The notes below the pieces were generated by a model. That model worked only from the letters and a program-made list of their open reading frames with translations, made no database searches and was not told the origin of the DNA. Position numbers and translations under genes: made by a program. Of a stretch of DNA of 64,000 nucleotides, positions 38,136 to 46,183 are shown one piece after another. Every line of letters begins with the position of its first letter. The first letter of the stretch is position 1. Source of the DNA: Desulfobacterales bacterium (lineage in GTDB: Bacteria; Desulfobacterota; Desulfobacteria; Desulfobacterales; JAHEIW01); contig JASJAN010000023.1 in NCBI GenBank assembly GCA_030066985.1, positions 58,676-122,675 of the forward strand, in the 5' to 3' direction.

Positions 38136-38855
38136 ATGAGTAAGTCATTTTTTATCGATACCACACTATGTACGGCCTGCAGGGGCTGTCAGGTGGCCTG
38201 CAAGCAGTGGCACGATCTGCCTGCAGAAGAAACTGAAAATCGCGGGACTTACCAGAATCCGGCCGATCTCTCCTTTGACACTTACAAACTGGTAAGAATG
38301 AATGAGGCGGTCATCGGCGGGCAGCTGAGGTGGCTGTTTTTCCCGGACCAATGCCGCCACTGCCTTGAGGCACCCTGCCTGGAGACTGCCGGAGATCCGG
38401 CTGCCATCTATTATGATGAGCCATCCGGGGCGGTGATTTATACGGCAGCAACCAAAAACCTGGATGCAGCTGAAATCATCGAGTCCTGCCCCTATAACAT
38501 CCCGCGCCAGGCCCCCGATGGCACTCTGGCCAAATGCGATATGTGTTTTGATCGGGTGGCCGCCGGAATGCTGCCGGCCTGCGTCAAGACTTGCCCGACG
38601 GGTACCATGAACTTTGGGGAACGCGCCGAGATGCTGGATCTGGCCAAAAGCCGGCTAGCGGTGCTCAAAAGAACCCACCGGGAGGCCATGCTGCTGGATC
38701 CGGACGACATTCGCGCCATTTTTATGGTCGCCTATGATCCAAACCTATATCATGAGAATGCGGTGGCGTCTCATTCGGGCGCCGGCATTTCACGACAGGT
38801 AGCGTTGAGGCGCATGTTGCGGCCATTGAAAAATTTGATGCCGCACATCGTTTAA
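38136..38855 (+). CDS. fdhB: Formate dehydrogenase iron-sulfur subunit
   Basis: The electron-transfer subunit, 239 aa, with four ferredoxin-type cluster motifs: CTACRGCQVACKQWH, CRHCLEAPC, CDMCFDRV and CVKTCPTG. It has no C-terminal membrane helix, which fits a soluble periplasmic FdhAB handing electrons to cytochromes or hydrogenase partners rather than a membrane Fdh-N complex. No gamma subunit gene is nearby. AAGGAGGTGATCGC precedes the ATG. It has no signal of its own and would be co-exported with FdhA. Confidence 0.95.
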   Translation: MSKSFFIDTTLCTACRGCQVACKQWHDLPAEETENRGTYQNPADLSFDTYKLVRMNEAVIGGQLRWLFFPDQCRHCLEAPCLETAGDPAAIYYDEPSGAVIYTAATKNLDAAEIIESCPYNIPRQAPDGTLAKCDMCFDRVAAGMLPACVKTCPTGTMNFGERAEMLDLAKSRLAVLKRTHREAMLLDPDDIRAIFMVAYDPNLYHENAVASHSGAGISRQVALRRMLRPLKNLMPHIV

Positions 38856-38883
38856 ATCAACTCGAACCAACCACACAACAAAG

Positions 38884-38914
38884 AGGGGAGACGGTTTTAC
38901 CGCCTCCCCTTTTT
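38884..38914 (+). terminator. Intrinsic terminator after fdhB
   Basis: GGGGAG-A-CGG pairs with CCG-C-CTCCCC around the loop TTTTA, followed by TTTTT. Confidence 0.8.
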
Positions 38915-38958
38915 AATTTCAATAAGGTATGATAGGCTCTTTTTAGGTTTTATTTTTA

Positions 38959-39077
38959 TGGTTTCAGGTGTCAGGTTTCGGTTTCAGGATGACGAACCTG
39001 ATGAAGTTGAGAATTATCAGAATCCGCATTGTGTCGACATTCTCTGACACCTGACACCTGACAACTGAAAACTGATA
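38959..39077. repeat. GTGTCAGG/CCTGACAC-word palindrome upstream of fdhE
   Basis: GGTTTCAGGTGTCAGG and TTTCGGTTTCAGG face CTGACACCTGACACCTGAC and AACTGAAAACTGA across a centre of about 60 nt. The same word family flanks fdhE on the other side at 39974-40162. Confidence 0.6.
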
Positions 39078-39092
39078 CATATAGGAGAACAC

Positions 39093-39974
39093 ATGACAGT
39101 TGATTTGGCCATCACCTCCCAACAAGTACAGCAGGCAGTTGCCGCCCTCAAAAAACTGCGACCGACCTATTCAGATCTTTTGAATTTTTACGAAAAAATT
39201 TTTGTGGCCCAGGAGGATTCCAAAAGTCAAATCAATATAGATCCTCTCGAGATCAGCGAGGAAACCCTGGCCCTTAAAAAAAAGGAAAAATTTTCGCTGA
39301 TTGGGATATCAGAGTTTGTCGTCGACCAGGATTCTGCAACTGCCTTATTAAGACAGCTCTGCCAGATTGCTGAAACGACCAACAACGAGATGGCAGCTGC
39401 CGCCCATGCCATCGTAGATGCCATAGATGACGGCAAATTGGATCCGCACCCCGTGTTCGCGGCCCTGCTCAATGCGGAAGATGCTTATTTTAAACAGATC
39501 GAAAAGGACATGGGCGTTGAAAAAAAAGTCCTGGCCTTTATGGCTTACAACAGCATCAAACCCTCTGTTGTTCAATGTGCCCAGCAGCTGGCATCTTATC
39601 TGGACTCAGACGACCCGTGGGATAAAGGATTTTGTCCTGTATGCGGCAGCTCCCCGGGGTTATCGCTGTTTGATGATGAAGGCCAACGCGCTCTATTTTG
39701 TGGCTTTTGCTGGCATCAATGGGCGGCACAGAGAATCTATTGCCCATTTTGTGAGAATAGAGACAACAAATCGTTGCATTATTATTTTAGTGAAAAAGAT
39801 AAAAATTATCGCATCGATGTTTGCGACAACTGCAAAACATACCTGAAGGCCATTGACCAGCGACAAACAAGTCGCATAATTTATCCACCTTTGGAATTTG
39901 TAGCCAGCTTACATCTGGATATCAAGGCCCAGGAGATGGGATTTAAAAGCGGCATTCAGCTAAAGCTTCAGTAG
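39093..39974 (+). CDS. fdhE: Formate dehydrogenase maturation/accessory protein FdhE
   Basis: A cytoplasmic accessory protein needed to make active, exported formate dehydrogenase; it is thought to inspect or protect the Sec enzyme before export. 293 aa. The C-terminal half has the family's zinc/iron-binding pairs CPVC, CGFC, CPFC and CDNC (about residues 185-250). The N-terminal half is helical. AGGAG precedes the ATG. It follows fdhAB after a terminator and a palindrome, so it may be separately expressed. A CAGGTGTC repeat begins at its stop codon. Confidence 0.92.
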   Translation: MTVDLAITSQQVQQAVAALKKLRPTYSDLLNFYEKIFVAQEDSKSQINIDPLEISEETLALKKKEKFSLIGISEFVVDQDSATALLRQLCQIAETTNNEMAAAAHAIVDAIDDGKLDPHPVFAALLNAEDAYFKQIEKDMGVEKKVLAFMAYNSIKPSVVQCAQQLASYLDSDDPWDKGFCPVCGSSPGLSLFDDEGQRALFCGFCWHQWAAQRIYCPFCENRDNKSLHYYFSEKDKNYRIDVCDNCKTYLKAIDQRQTSRIIYPPLEFVASLHLDIKAQEMGFKSGIQLKLQ

Positions 39975-40162
39975 GTCAGGTGTCAGGTTTCGGGTGTCAG
40001 TATTCAAAAGCCCCGCCTTTGGTGATCCGGTATCAGGATTATGGTGTCAGGGAACCTGCGACTGATATCAGGCAGCAAAGCAGACATGCAACCGTTATAA
40101 CTAATAGGCTATAAAGGCTTATAACAGGCCACCGAAGGCCTGACACCCGACACCTGACACCT
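39974..40162. repeat. GTGTCAGG/CCTGACAC-word palindrome downstream of fdhE
   Basis: It starts on the fdhE stop (39972-39974): GTCAGGTGTCAGG and TTTCGGGTGTCAG. After an approximately 120-nt centre the reverse words CCTGACACCCGACACCTGAC close it. fdhE is thus bracketed by two copies. Confidence 0.6.
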
Positions 40163-40199
40163 TTATTTTAATGGAACCTTTGTAACGATAATCAACCAT

Positions 40200-42101
40200 A
40201 TGAAACGAATAATGTTGACATTCAGTATAGGGCTGCTCCTGATGACCGTGGTGCCGCTGACTGCGGGTGCCACAGACCAGAAAGATGGCGGCAATTTGCT
40301 GCAGGATTCAGGTGCACCGGTCGCAGATGTGGTTCAGCTGCAAACCGCCTGGTCAGTGGACCAGGCGCGTCCTGGTGATACGGTGTCGCTGGCGATTATA
40401 TTTGATATTAAAGATGGATTTCACATAAATGCTGACGCCAGTCAAATCCAGCCCTTTGAGGATTTCAAACCCTATCCCACCAAAGTTCAGGTTTTGACAG
40501 CAACCAACGGTGTGACCATTGCAAGCGCCCGATTCCCACAGGCCAAACCTTTCAAAGTGGACTACGCCAGCGGCGACCTGATGTCGTTTGACAGCCGCAC
40601 GGTGGTGACCCTTTCGATCAATTTAGCTGAGCAGATCGCAATGGGAACAATCAATTTGGATATCCAGGTCGAATATCAAGCCTGTTCTGACCGCTATTGC
40701 CTATTTCCGGAAAAAAAGCGCTTGAACCCAACCCTGTCCGTGGTTGATTCTGGAACGCCTGTCACCCGTGTCAATAGCGAGCTTTTTTCCGATCTGGCGA
40801 TCGACACTGGTGCTTCGGAGGCGGGTGGGGTCAGTTTTAGCTTGTTTGGTTGGAAATTTTCAGTCAACCCTAGGTCGGGGTTCGGGCTGATAATGCTGCT
40901 GATTGTAGCCGCTTTCGGCGGTATGCTGCTGAATTTGACGCCCTGTGTCCTGCCGTTGATCCCGATTAAAATTATCAGTCTGTCTCATGCTGCCGAGGAC
41001 CGTCGCAGGTGTTTTTTGCTAGGAGTTATCATGTCGCTAGGCGTGTTGGCGTTTTGGGCCGGCCTGGGTATCCTGATCGCACTGGTCAGTGACTTTACCG
41101 CCACCAATCAATTGTTCCAATATCCGCTGTTTACCATCATTGTAGGTGCCGTCATCGCAATCATGGCAGTGGGGATGTTCGGCTATTTTTCAGTGCGCCT
41201 GCCGCAATCAATCTACATGATCAATCCCCAGCATGACAGCCTGAAGGGATCCTTCGCACTAGGCATCCTGGCCGCGATCTTATCGACACCCTGCACGGCG
41301 CCTTTTATGGGCGCAGCCGCGGCCTGGGCCGCTACGCAGGCACCGTTGATAACACTATCCACCTTTACAGCCATCGGTGCCGGGATGGCCCTGCCGTATT
41401 TGGTGCTCTCAGCGGTTCCCAATCTGGTCAATCGCATGCCCAAAACCGGGCCGGCCAGTGAGCTCATCAAGCAAGTTATGGGACTGTTTATGCTGGCTGC
41501 AGCCGCCTATTTTATCGGTGTCGGGATCAGCGCCCTGCTGAGTTCACCCCCCAATCCGCCGAGCAAAATGTTCTGGTGGCCGGTAATGGTTCTGATAGCG
41601 GCCGGAGGCGCCTGGCTGGCCATAAGGACGCTGCAACTGGCTTCTCAAAAAGCAATTAAAATAATTTTTGTCGGCCTGGGCCTCATTTTGATTGCCTTGC
41701 CGCTCTGGGGTGCGGTGCGACTCGCGGACAAGGGGCCCATTGATTGGATCCATTATACTCCCGAACGTTTTGAAGAAGCCCTCAAAAACAAAAAGGTGGT
41801 GGTGATGGATTTTACGGCCGAATGGTGCTTGAACTGCAAGGCCCTTGAGGAGAGCGTTCTTCACAATCGCCAGGTAATCAATGCCCTGTCAAAGGAAAGT
41901 GTCATCCCGATGAAAGTCGACATTACCGGCAACAACCCGGCCGGCAAAATCAAACTCAAAGTCGTTGGCAGCCTAACTGTCCCCTTGTTGGTGGTTTTCG
42001 CACCCGATGGCCAAACAGTATTTAAAAGCGATTTTTATACGGTTAATCAGGTAGTGGCGGCAATACGGCAGGCTCGTGGCGGTAAGGAACCGGTCAGGTG
42101 A
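40200..42101 (+). CDS. dsbD: Thiol:disulfide interchange protein DsbD
   Basis: Carries electrons from cytoplasmic thioredoxin across the inner membrane to periplasmic thiol proteins. 633 aa: signal peptide (1-24), an N-terminal immunoglobulin-like DsbD-alpha domain with its Cys pair in ACSDRYC, a central eight-helix domain with LTPCVLPLIPIK and STPCTAPFMG, and a C-terminal thioredoxin domain with EWCLNC. All three redox-active pairs are Cys. It faces a convergent operon of three thioredoxin-fold proteins, its likely clients. Confidence 0.93.
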   Translation: MKRIMLTFSIGLLLMTVVPLTAGATDQKDGGNLLQDSGAPVADVVQLQTAWSVDQARPGDTVSLAIIFDIKDGFHINADASQIQPFEDFKPYPTKVQVLTATNGVTIASARFPQAKPFKVDYASGDLMSFDSRTVVTLSINLAEQIAMGTINLDIQVEYQACSDRYCLFPEKKRLNPTLSVVDSGTPVTRVNSELFSDLAIDTGASEAGGVSFSLFGWKFSVNPRSGFGLIMLLIVAAFGGMLLNLTPCVLPLIPIKIISLSHAAEDRRRCFLLGVIMSLGVLAFWAGLGILIALVSDFTATNQLFQYPLFTIIVGAVIAIMAVGMFGYFSVRLPQSIYMINPQHDSLKGSFALGILAAILSTPCTAPFMGAAAAWAATQAPLITLSTFTAIGAGMALPYLVLSAVPNLVNRMPKTGPASELIKQVMGLFMLAAAAYFIGVGISALLSSPPNPPSKMFWWPVMVLIAAGGAWLAIRTLQLASQKAIKIIFVGLGLILIALPLWGAVRLADKGPIDWIHYTPERFEEALKNKKVVVMDFTAEWCLNCKALEESVLHNRQVINALSKESVIPMKVDITGNNPAGKIKLKVVGSLTVPLLVVFAPDGQTVFKSDFYTVNQVVAAIRQARGGKEPVR

Positions 42102-42122
42102 AATATATCAATAGATTTTGAA

Positions 42123-42212
42123 GGGCAGTTGCAGGTTAGATAATAGAAATTTAGAATGAGTGTTTGCAGGTAGCTTTGCCAAAAAACGCGCAACTAGCAA
42201 CTCGCAACACGT
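42123..42212. repeat. GCAACT-word inverted repeat
   Basis: GCAGTTGCAGGTTAG on the left faces GCGCAACTAGCAACTCGCAAC and ACGTAACG on the right, between convergent dsbD and the tlpA-like gene. It could form the terminator-like hairpin between them. Confidence 0.45.
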
Positions 42213-42235
42213 AACGCATAATGCATAATGCACGA

Positions 42236-42718
42236 TTATCGCTTTAGAAATTGCCGGATCCTCTTGTCTAGCTCCTTTTCAGACCGTCTTCCCCCTAGTT
42301 TTTCGACGATCTTTCCATCCTGCACCCAAAATAGCATGGGGATGGCAAATACGGAATATTTTTGAATAGCGTTTTCTCCATACCAGTAAACCGGGAAATC
42401 CACCTTCAGCTTGTCTATGATCGGCTGCATTGCTTGCGGCCCCTCTAAATCAATACTGACACCAATGAGTGTTAATCCCCGCGCCTTATACTTTTGGTGT
42501 AGTTTGTTTAAGGTCGGCAACTCGTCGATACAGGGTCCGCACCAGGCCGCCATAAAGGTAATCACCTTTTTTTTCTGGCCAGAATAGATCAATTCATCCA
42601 GGGCGGCTTCGGAAATTTTTTCAACCGTAACAGCTGCGCTCGCATTGGTTTGGATCGATATTAACAATACCAAAAACAGGATTGCCTTAAGAATGTGCCT
42701 ACGTTCAATTGGTTTCAT
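42236..42718 (-). CDS. TlpA/ResA-like thioredoxin-fold reductase
   Basis: A 160-residue periplasmic thiol-disulfide protein. The signal peptide (RRHILKAILFLVLLISIQT) is followed by a thioredoxin fold with active site WCGPC in TFMAAWCGPCIDELP, VSIDLEGP and the cis-Pro strand AIPMLFWVQDG. I start it at the ATG at 42718, which has AGGA eight nt upstream; an ATG at 42742 overlapping the previous stop is the alternative. It is the last gene of the minus-strand redox operon. It may reduce apocytochrome or sulfenic thiols using electrons from DsbD. Confidence 0.88.
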   Translation of the reverse strand: MKPIERRHILKAILFLVLLISIQTNASAAVTVEKISEAALDELIYSGQKKKVITFMAAWCGPCIDELPTLNKLHQKYKARGLTLIGVSIDLEGPQAMQPIIDKLKVDFPVYWYGENAIQKYSVFAIPMLFWVQDGKIVEKLGGRRSEKELDKRIRQFLKR

Positions 42719-42741
42719 CAATATCATCCTGATTGACGCCA

Positions 42742-43341
42742 TTACCAAAGTTTATCCATTTTTTCCAAAGTCGCCGCACACTGTGCCAGATCGGGTCTGA
42801 CATTGATATCTGAAACCTGGATATCACGAATGACCCCTTTTTTATCGATAAATATCAATGCCCGCTCTGAGACACCATTGGACCGCAACACACCATATTT
42901 TTCGGCTACTGCGCCATGGGGCCAAAAGTCAGAGAGAACCGGAAACCACAGGTCACCCATCTGCTTTGTCCAGGCATAAAGGGTGGGGATATTGTCCACC
43001 GTAATACCCAGCAAAACAGCATCATTTTCATCAAACATTTGCCGCACAATGTTGTATCCCGGCCACTGATCAGAGCACACCGGTGTCCAAGCTGCCGGCA
43101 CAAAGGACATGACCACATGTTTTTTGCCGCGATATTGGCTCAAGGTAACGTCGTCGCCTGATACTGCCGGCAACGTAAAATCCGGCGCAATATCGCCAAC
43201 TTTAACTTTTAATTTACTGTCAATGGGCTTTAATTCGCCCGGATTATAGATATTTTCTTTAAATGCCTCTGAGGCACTGTATGCGGTTGCCATGCTGAGG
43301 CACACGATCATGCATGTGAGAATCGATATTATTAGACGCAT
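42742..43341 (-). CDS. Exported peroxiredoxin (AhpC/TSA family)
   Basis: A 199-residue protein with a signal peptide (SILTCMIVCLSMATAYSAS) and an AhpC/TSA fold: DIAPDFTLPAVSGDDVTLSQY, peroxidatic Cys in PAAWTPVCSDQW, and a likely resolving Cys in DLAQCAATLEK. It would reduce peroxides in the periplasm, with electrons from DsbD or a partner in the same operon. The start is uncertain: ATG at 43341 or TTG at 43347 behind the strong GGAGGTGATC, which begins within the stop of the upstream gene. Tight spacing implies translational coupling to the Sec protein. Confidence 0.87.
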   Translation of the reverse strand: MRLIISILTCMIVCLSMATAYSASEAFKENIYNPGELKPIDSKLKVKVGDIAPDFTLPAVSGDDVTLSQYRGKKHVVMSFVPAAWTPVCSDQWPGYNIVRQMFDENDAVLLGITVDNIPTLYAWTKQMGDLWFPVLSDFWPHGAVAEKYGVLRSNGVSERALIFIDKKGVIRDIQVSDINVRPDLAQCAATLEKMDKLW

Positions 43342-43360
43342 TTTCAATTCGATCACCTCC

Positions 43361-43936
43361 TCACTTCAAACCCGAATCCTTGAGCAATCTTTGCAAGAGT
43401 TGATCGGGATCTTTGCCGCCACCCACTTTGGAATAAAAGACTTTGTGGCTGCCGTCGTTGTTTATCCGGATGCAAATAAAAAATGGCGTTCGAACTTCAC
43501 CGATTATTTTGTGAATTGCAAAATTGCCGTCCGGGAAAAGGGGAAATGGAATATTATAAGTCTTTTTAAAATAGCCGACCTCAAAGGAAGAGTTGCCAGC
43601 TCCGATACCCAGCAGTTTGACCCTGCCTTTCAAATATTCATCACTTTCGATTTTTTGAAACATTTCATTGATAGAGGGAGCCTCCCTCTGACAGAAAGGT
43701 CAGTACATACTAAAGATTTGGATGATAACAACATCAGCTTTTATTTCTGGAATGGAAAAGGCTTCTTTGCCGGTGATCCCCAGATATCTCTGGTGATCAC
43801 TATTTTTGGGTACCGAAAGGGAAAAATTCGGTAGCACCCCGCCCACGGCAGGCGGTTGGGAATTTGCACTGGCGTAACCAGCGCCCAGAAGCATAAAGCC
43901 TAATATTACGGCAACGGTTTTTAAGCTCTTTCCCAT
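43361..43936 (-). CDS. Exported thioredoxin-fold selenoprotein with U-P-F-C active site
   Basis: 191 codons with an in-frame TGA at 43700-43702 (residue 79). Upstream is a signal peptide (MGKSLKTVAVILGFMLLGAG) and the redoxin start GGVLPNFSLSVP. The strand VVIIQIFSMY leads into U-P-F-C-QREAPSINEMF, a normal CxxC thioredoxin site with Sec for the first Cys. The second half (VKLLGIGAGN, FPLFPDGN, RTPFFICIRIN with cis-Pro) completes the fold in the same frame. AGGAGG precedes the ATG. A hairpin with a 7-bp stem follows the UGA. Conventional gene calling would report two fragments. It is first in the operon with peroxiredoxin and tlpA-like genes. A sequencing error is unlikely, given the motif position and hairpin. 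Confidence 0.88.
43673..43702 (-). promoter_or_regulatory. SECIS element of the U-P-F-C redoxin
   Basis: After the UGA (43702-43700), AGAGGGA (43689-43683) pairs perfectly with UCCCUCU (43679-43673) around the triloop GGC. The loop starts 17 nt after the UGA. The triloop is the same as in the fdhA element. Confidence 0.65.
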
Positions 43937-44066
43937 GTTTGATGTCCTCCTGAGAGTTATGATGAAGAAAGTCGCGGCATACGCTAAAACAAATCAACAA
44001 ATACGGAGCACGCAAGTAGGTGTCCTTTGAAAATTAAAAACGCTTTGCTATTCTTTTGATATCAAA

Positions 44067-44675
44067 TCAGTTGTTAACGTTATTACAGATAATTTCAACT
44101 GCCTGTTCCACCGATTGCTTGCCCATATCGATGATCAGATCGTACAGACGCGCATCATTCCAGTCCTCATTGAAATAGTGTTTGACGTAGGCACTGGAAT
44201 CTTTTTCTTCCCTTTCAATTAATTTTTTGGCAGCCAGACGATTGAGGTCATATTCCTGCATGATACTCTCAATTTTCAAGTCCATATCTTTGGTCAGGCG
44301 AACATGCAAGGTGTTGGGCTTGCCGCGCAAAATGCATTGCCCGCCCCATCCAAGAATTATGACGTTGCCGGCATCGTATAAGTTCTCAACCAGATTCTTG
44401 GTGCTTTCAAAATAGTTGGCATCATCCAGACAACCGTGTTCGCGATCAACCACTTTTTGAACCAGCGTGCAGGTATAGCGATCCATCAGCCGAATGATTC
44501 GGGATTGCGAAGTCTGTTTGAAGGTTTCAACCTCGGCTTCCGACAGGTTCAGGTCTTTGGCAATTTCGGCGGTCAGCTTTTTGCCGATATGGTCATATCC
44601 TAATTTTTGGGCGGCAACCGCGGCGATTTTTCCCGCATCGCACCCAAATTCCTTGCTGATGGTGATGACCGCCAT
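44067..44675 (-). CDS. Cytidylate kinase-like protein (upstream of F0 operon)
   Basis: A 202-residue P-loop-type protein of the cytidylate-kinase-like family (not the canonical Cmk). Start-proximal MAVITISKEFGCDAGKIAA takes the place of the nucleotide-binding loop, followed by KLGYDHIGKKL, VIILGWGGQCIL and HVRLTKDMDLKIESI (LID region). Members are found near respiration and secretion genes and their substrate is unsettled. AAAGGAG lies 7 nt before the ATG. A paralogue lies at 48670-49347 on the other side of the F0 operon. Confidence 0.82.
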   Translation of the reverse strand: MAVITISKEFGCDAGKIAAVAAQKLGYDHIGKKLTAEIAKDLNLSEAEVETFKQTSQSRIIRLMDRYTCTLVQKVVDREHGCLDDANYFESTKNLVENLYDAGNVIILGWGGQCILRGKPNTLHVRLTKDMDLKIESIMQEYDLNRLAAKKLIEREEKDSSAYVKHYFNEDWNDARLYDLIIDMGKQSVEQAVEIICNNVNN

Positions 44676-44854
44676 TTTTATACTCCTTTCACGCCAAAGG
44701 TGTTGAAATGCAATTGATTTTCAATACAGATGACATACTGATTATAGGAACCCGCGTGCAACTGTCAAGTTCGGTTTTACGCAATCGGAACGAAGGGAAA
44801 CTGCTTGCAAAGATTTTGTTGCTATGGTAATCGAAAACGTTTTAAAACTGCATA

Positions 44855-45121
44855 ATGGTTTTCAACTATAAAAAAAATCGTGTCTGGGCCGAGAACCTTT
44901 CGGTCGTCATGCAAATCGGCCTGACGATGGCCGGCTGTATACTTTTCTGCTTTTTTATCGGGTTCTATCTCGACAAATGGTTGGGTACCAGAGGTATCTT
45001 TATCACCATCTTTATAATATTAGGTGTTATCGGGGGTGCGGTCACCGTTTATCGCCAGATTTTACAAACCCTTAACGACCAGCCGCAAAACAATAACGAT
45101 TCAAACAATGGAAGCCGTTAA
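44855..45121 (+). CDS. atpQ: AtpZ/AtpQ-like small F0-associated membrane protein
   Basis: An 88-residue protein with two membrane helices (VVMQIGLTMAGCILFCFFIG and FITIFIILGVIGGAVTVYRQ), the AtpZ/AtpQ-type arrangement with the short GFYLDKWLG loop. These small proteins accompany atpI at the head of ATP synthase operons, are implicated in c-ring assembly or Mg2+ supply, and are typical of N-type and many anaerobic F-ATPases. No strong ribosome-binding site is visible. Its end overlaps the next start by 14 nt. Confidence 0.82.
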   Translation: MVFNYKKNRVWAENLSVVMQIGLTMAGCILFCFFIGFYLDKWLGTRGIFITIFIILGVIGGAVTVYRQILQTLNDQPQNNNDSNNGSR

Positions 45122-45494
45122 ACAAATACAAAAAAAAATCATCCAACGGGCATTGTGGATATCCATCATAGTTGGGCTGGTTTTTATTTTGGCGGGCCAT
45201 AAACCGGTGGGCAAAGGATTGATTCTCGGCACTCTTTTCAGCGTACTGAATTTCATCTTAATGGCCAAATCCATCGCCATGAAATTCGGCCGGTCAAAAC
45301 GTCAGATTTTTTCGATTTCCTTGGGCTCGATCATATTCAGATATCTTTTGTTGGCGATCCCTCTGATCGCGGCCGTAAAATTCGAACAGTTCAATTTGGT
45401 GGCTGCTGTCGTGGGCGTATTTATGATACAGTTGGTCATTTTGGCGGATCACCTGCTAACCCAAATTCCTACCCTGCGTGGAAAACAAGTTTAG
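45108..45494 (+). CDS. atpI: ATP synthase subunit I
   Basis: A 128-residue membrane protein with four helices, matching the AtpI family: ALWISIIVGLVFILAGHKPVG, then GLILGTLFSVLNFILMAKS and YLLLAIPLIAAVKFEQFNLV. AtpI helps assemble the c ring. I start it at 45108 (ATG GAA GCC), 14 nt inside the preceding gene, because the longer frame from 45024 overlaps the AtpQ-like protein without homology. atpB follows 11 nt later. Confidence 0.85.
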   Translation: MEAVKQIQKKIIQRALWISIIVGLVFILAGHKPVGKGLILGTLFSVLNFILMAKSIAMKFGRSKRQIFSISLGSIIFRYLLLAIPLIAAVKFEQFNLVAAVVGVFMIQLVILADHLLTQIPTLRGKQV

Positions 45495-45505
45495 ACGTTA
45501 CCGTT

Positions 45506-46180
45506 ATGGGCGAAATTGGCAGATTGTCACAATTGATCATTCCCTTTTTTGGTTATGACATCACTATAAATCTGAAGGTGATCGTCATGACCTGGCTCGT
45601 CTTTGGCTTATTGATTTTGCTCGGTCTTTTTGCCCGCCGTAAAAGAAGCATACTTCCCCGTCCCGTACAGGCGCTGGGGGAACTGATTGTATCTCTCTTA
45701 TACGACCTCACCGAAGACGCACTTGGTAAAGAGTTGGCTCAAAAATACGCGCCCCTGGTTTGCGCTCTGTTCATGTTCCTGCTGCTTTCCAATTGGCTTG
45801 GCATCATTCCTTACTTGGATGAGCCGACCCGAGACCTAAACACAACCCTCGGGCTGGGACTGATCGGCTTTTTTATTGCCCATTACGCCGGTATCAAAAC
45901 CAAAGGATTCAAGGCGTACAGCAAGGAATATTTCCAGCCGATTTTCTTTATGATGCCGTTGAATCTAATTGGTGAACTAGCCAAAATTGTATCAATTTCC
46001 TTCCGTTTGTTTGGCAACATCCTGGGGGGATCAATTATTATTCTGGTGGTTTCTTATCTGACGTTCAGTCTTGTGCTGCCGCCTTTTTTATATGCTTTTT
46101 TCGGTCTTTTTGTCGGCACAATCCAAGCGTTCGTATTTACCATGCTTACAGTGGTTTATATCTCGGTTCAGGTGAAATAA
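45506..46180 (+). CDS. atpB: ATP synthase F0 subunit a
   Basis: The stator channel subunit that moves ions to and from the c ring. 224 aa with about six helices. The essential arginine lies in VSISFRLFGNILGG (about residue 166), and the family motifs NWLGIIPYLDEPTRDLNTTL and FVGTIQAFVFTMLTVVYIS are present. The second gene after atpQI, it is followed after only 3 nt by the four-hairpin c gene. The F1 genes are not in the window. Confidence 0.95.
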   Translation: MGEIGRLSQLIIPFFGYDITINLKVIVMTWLVFGLLILLGLFARRKRSILPRPVQALGELIVSLLYDLTEDALGKELAQKYAPLVCALFMFLLLSNWLGIIPYLDEPTRDLNTTLGLGLIGFFIAHYAGIKTKGFKAYSKEYFQPIFFMMPLNLIGELAKIVSISFRLFGNILGGSIIILVVSYLTFSLVLPPFLYAFFGLFVGTIQAFVFTMLTVVYISVQVK

Positions 46181-46183
46181 CAG

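Noticed and set aside
45108..45494. Longer atpI frame from 45024
   Set aside because: The extra 28 residues overlap the AtpQ-like gene out of frame and do not match the family.
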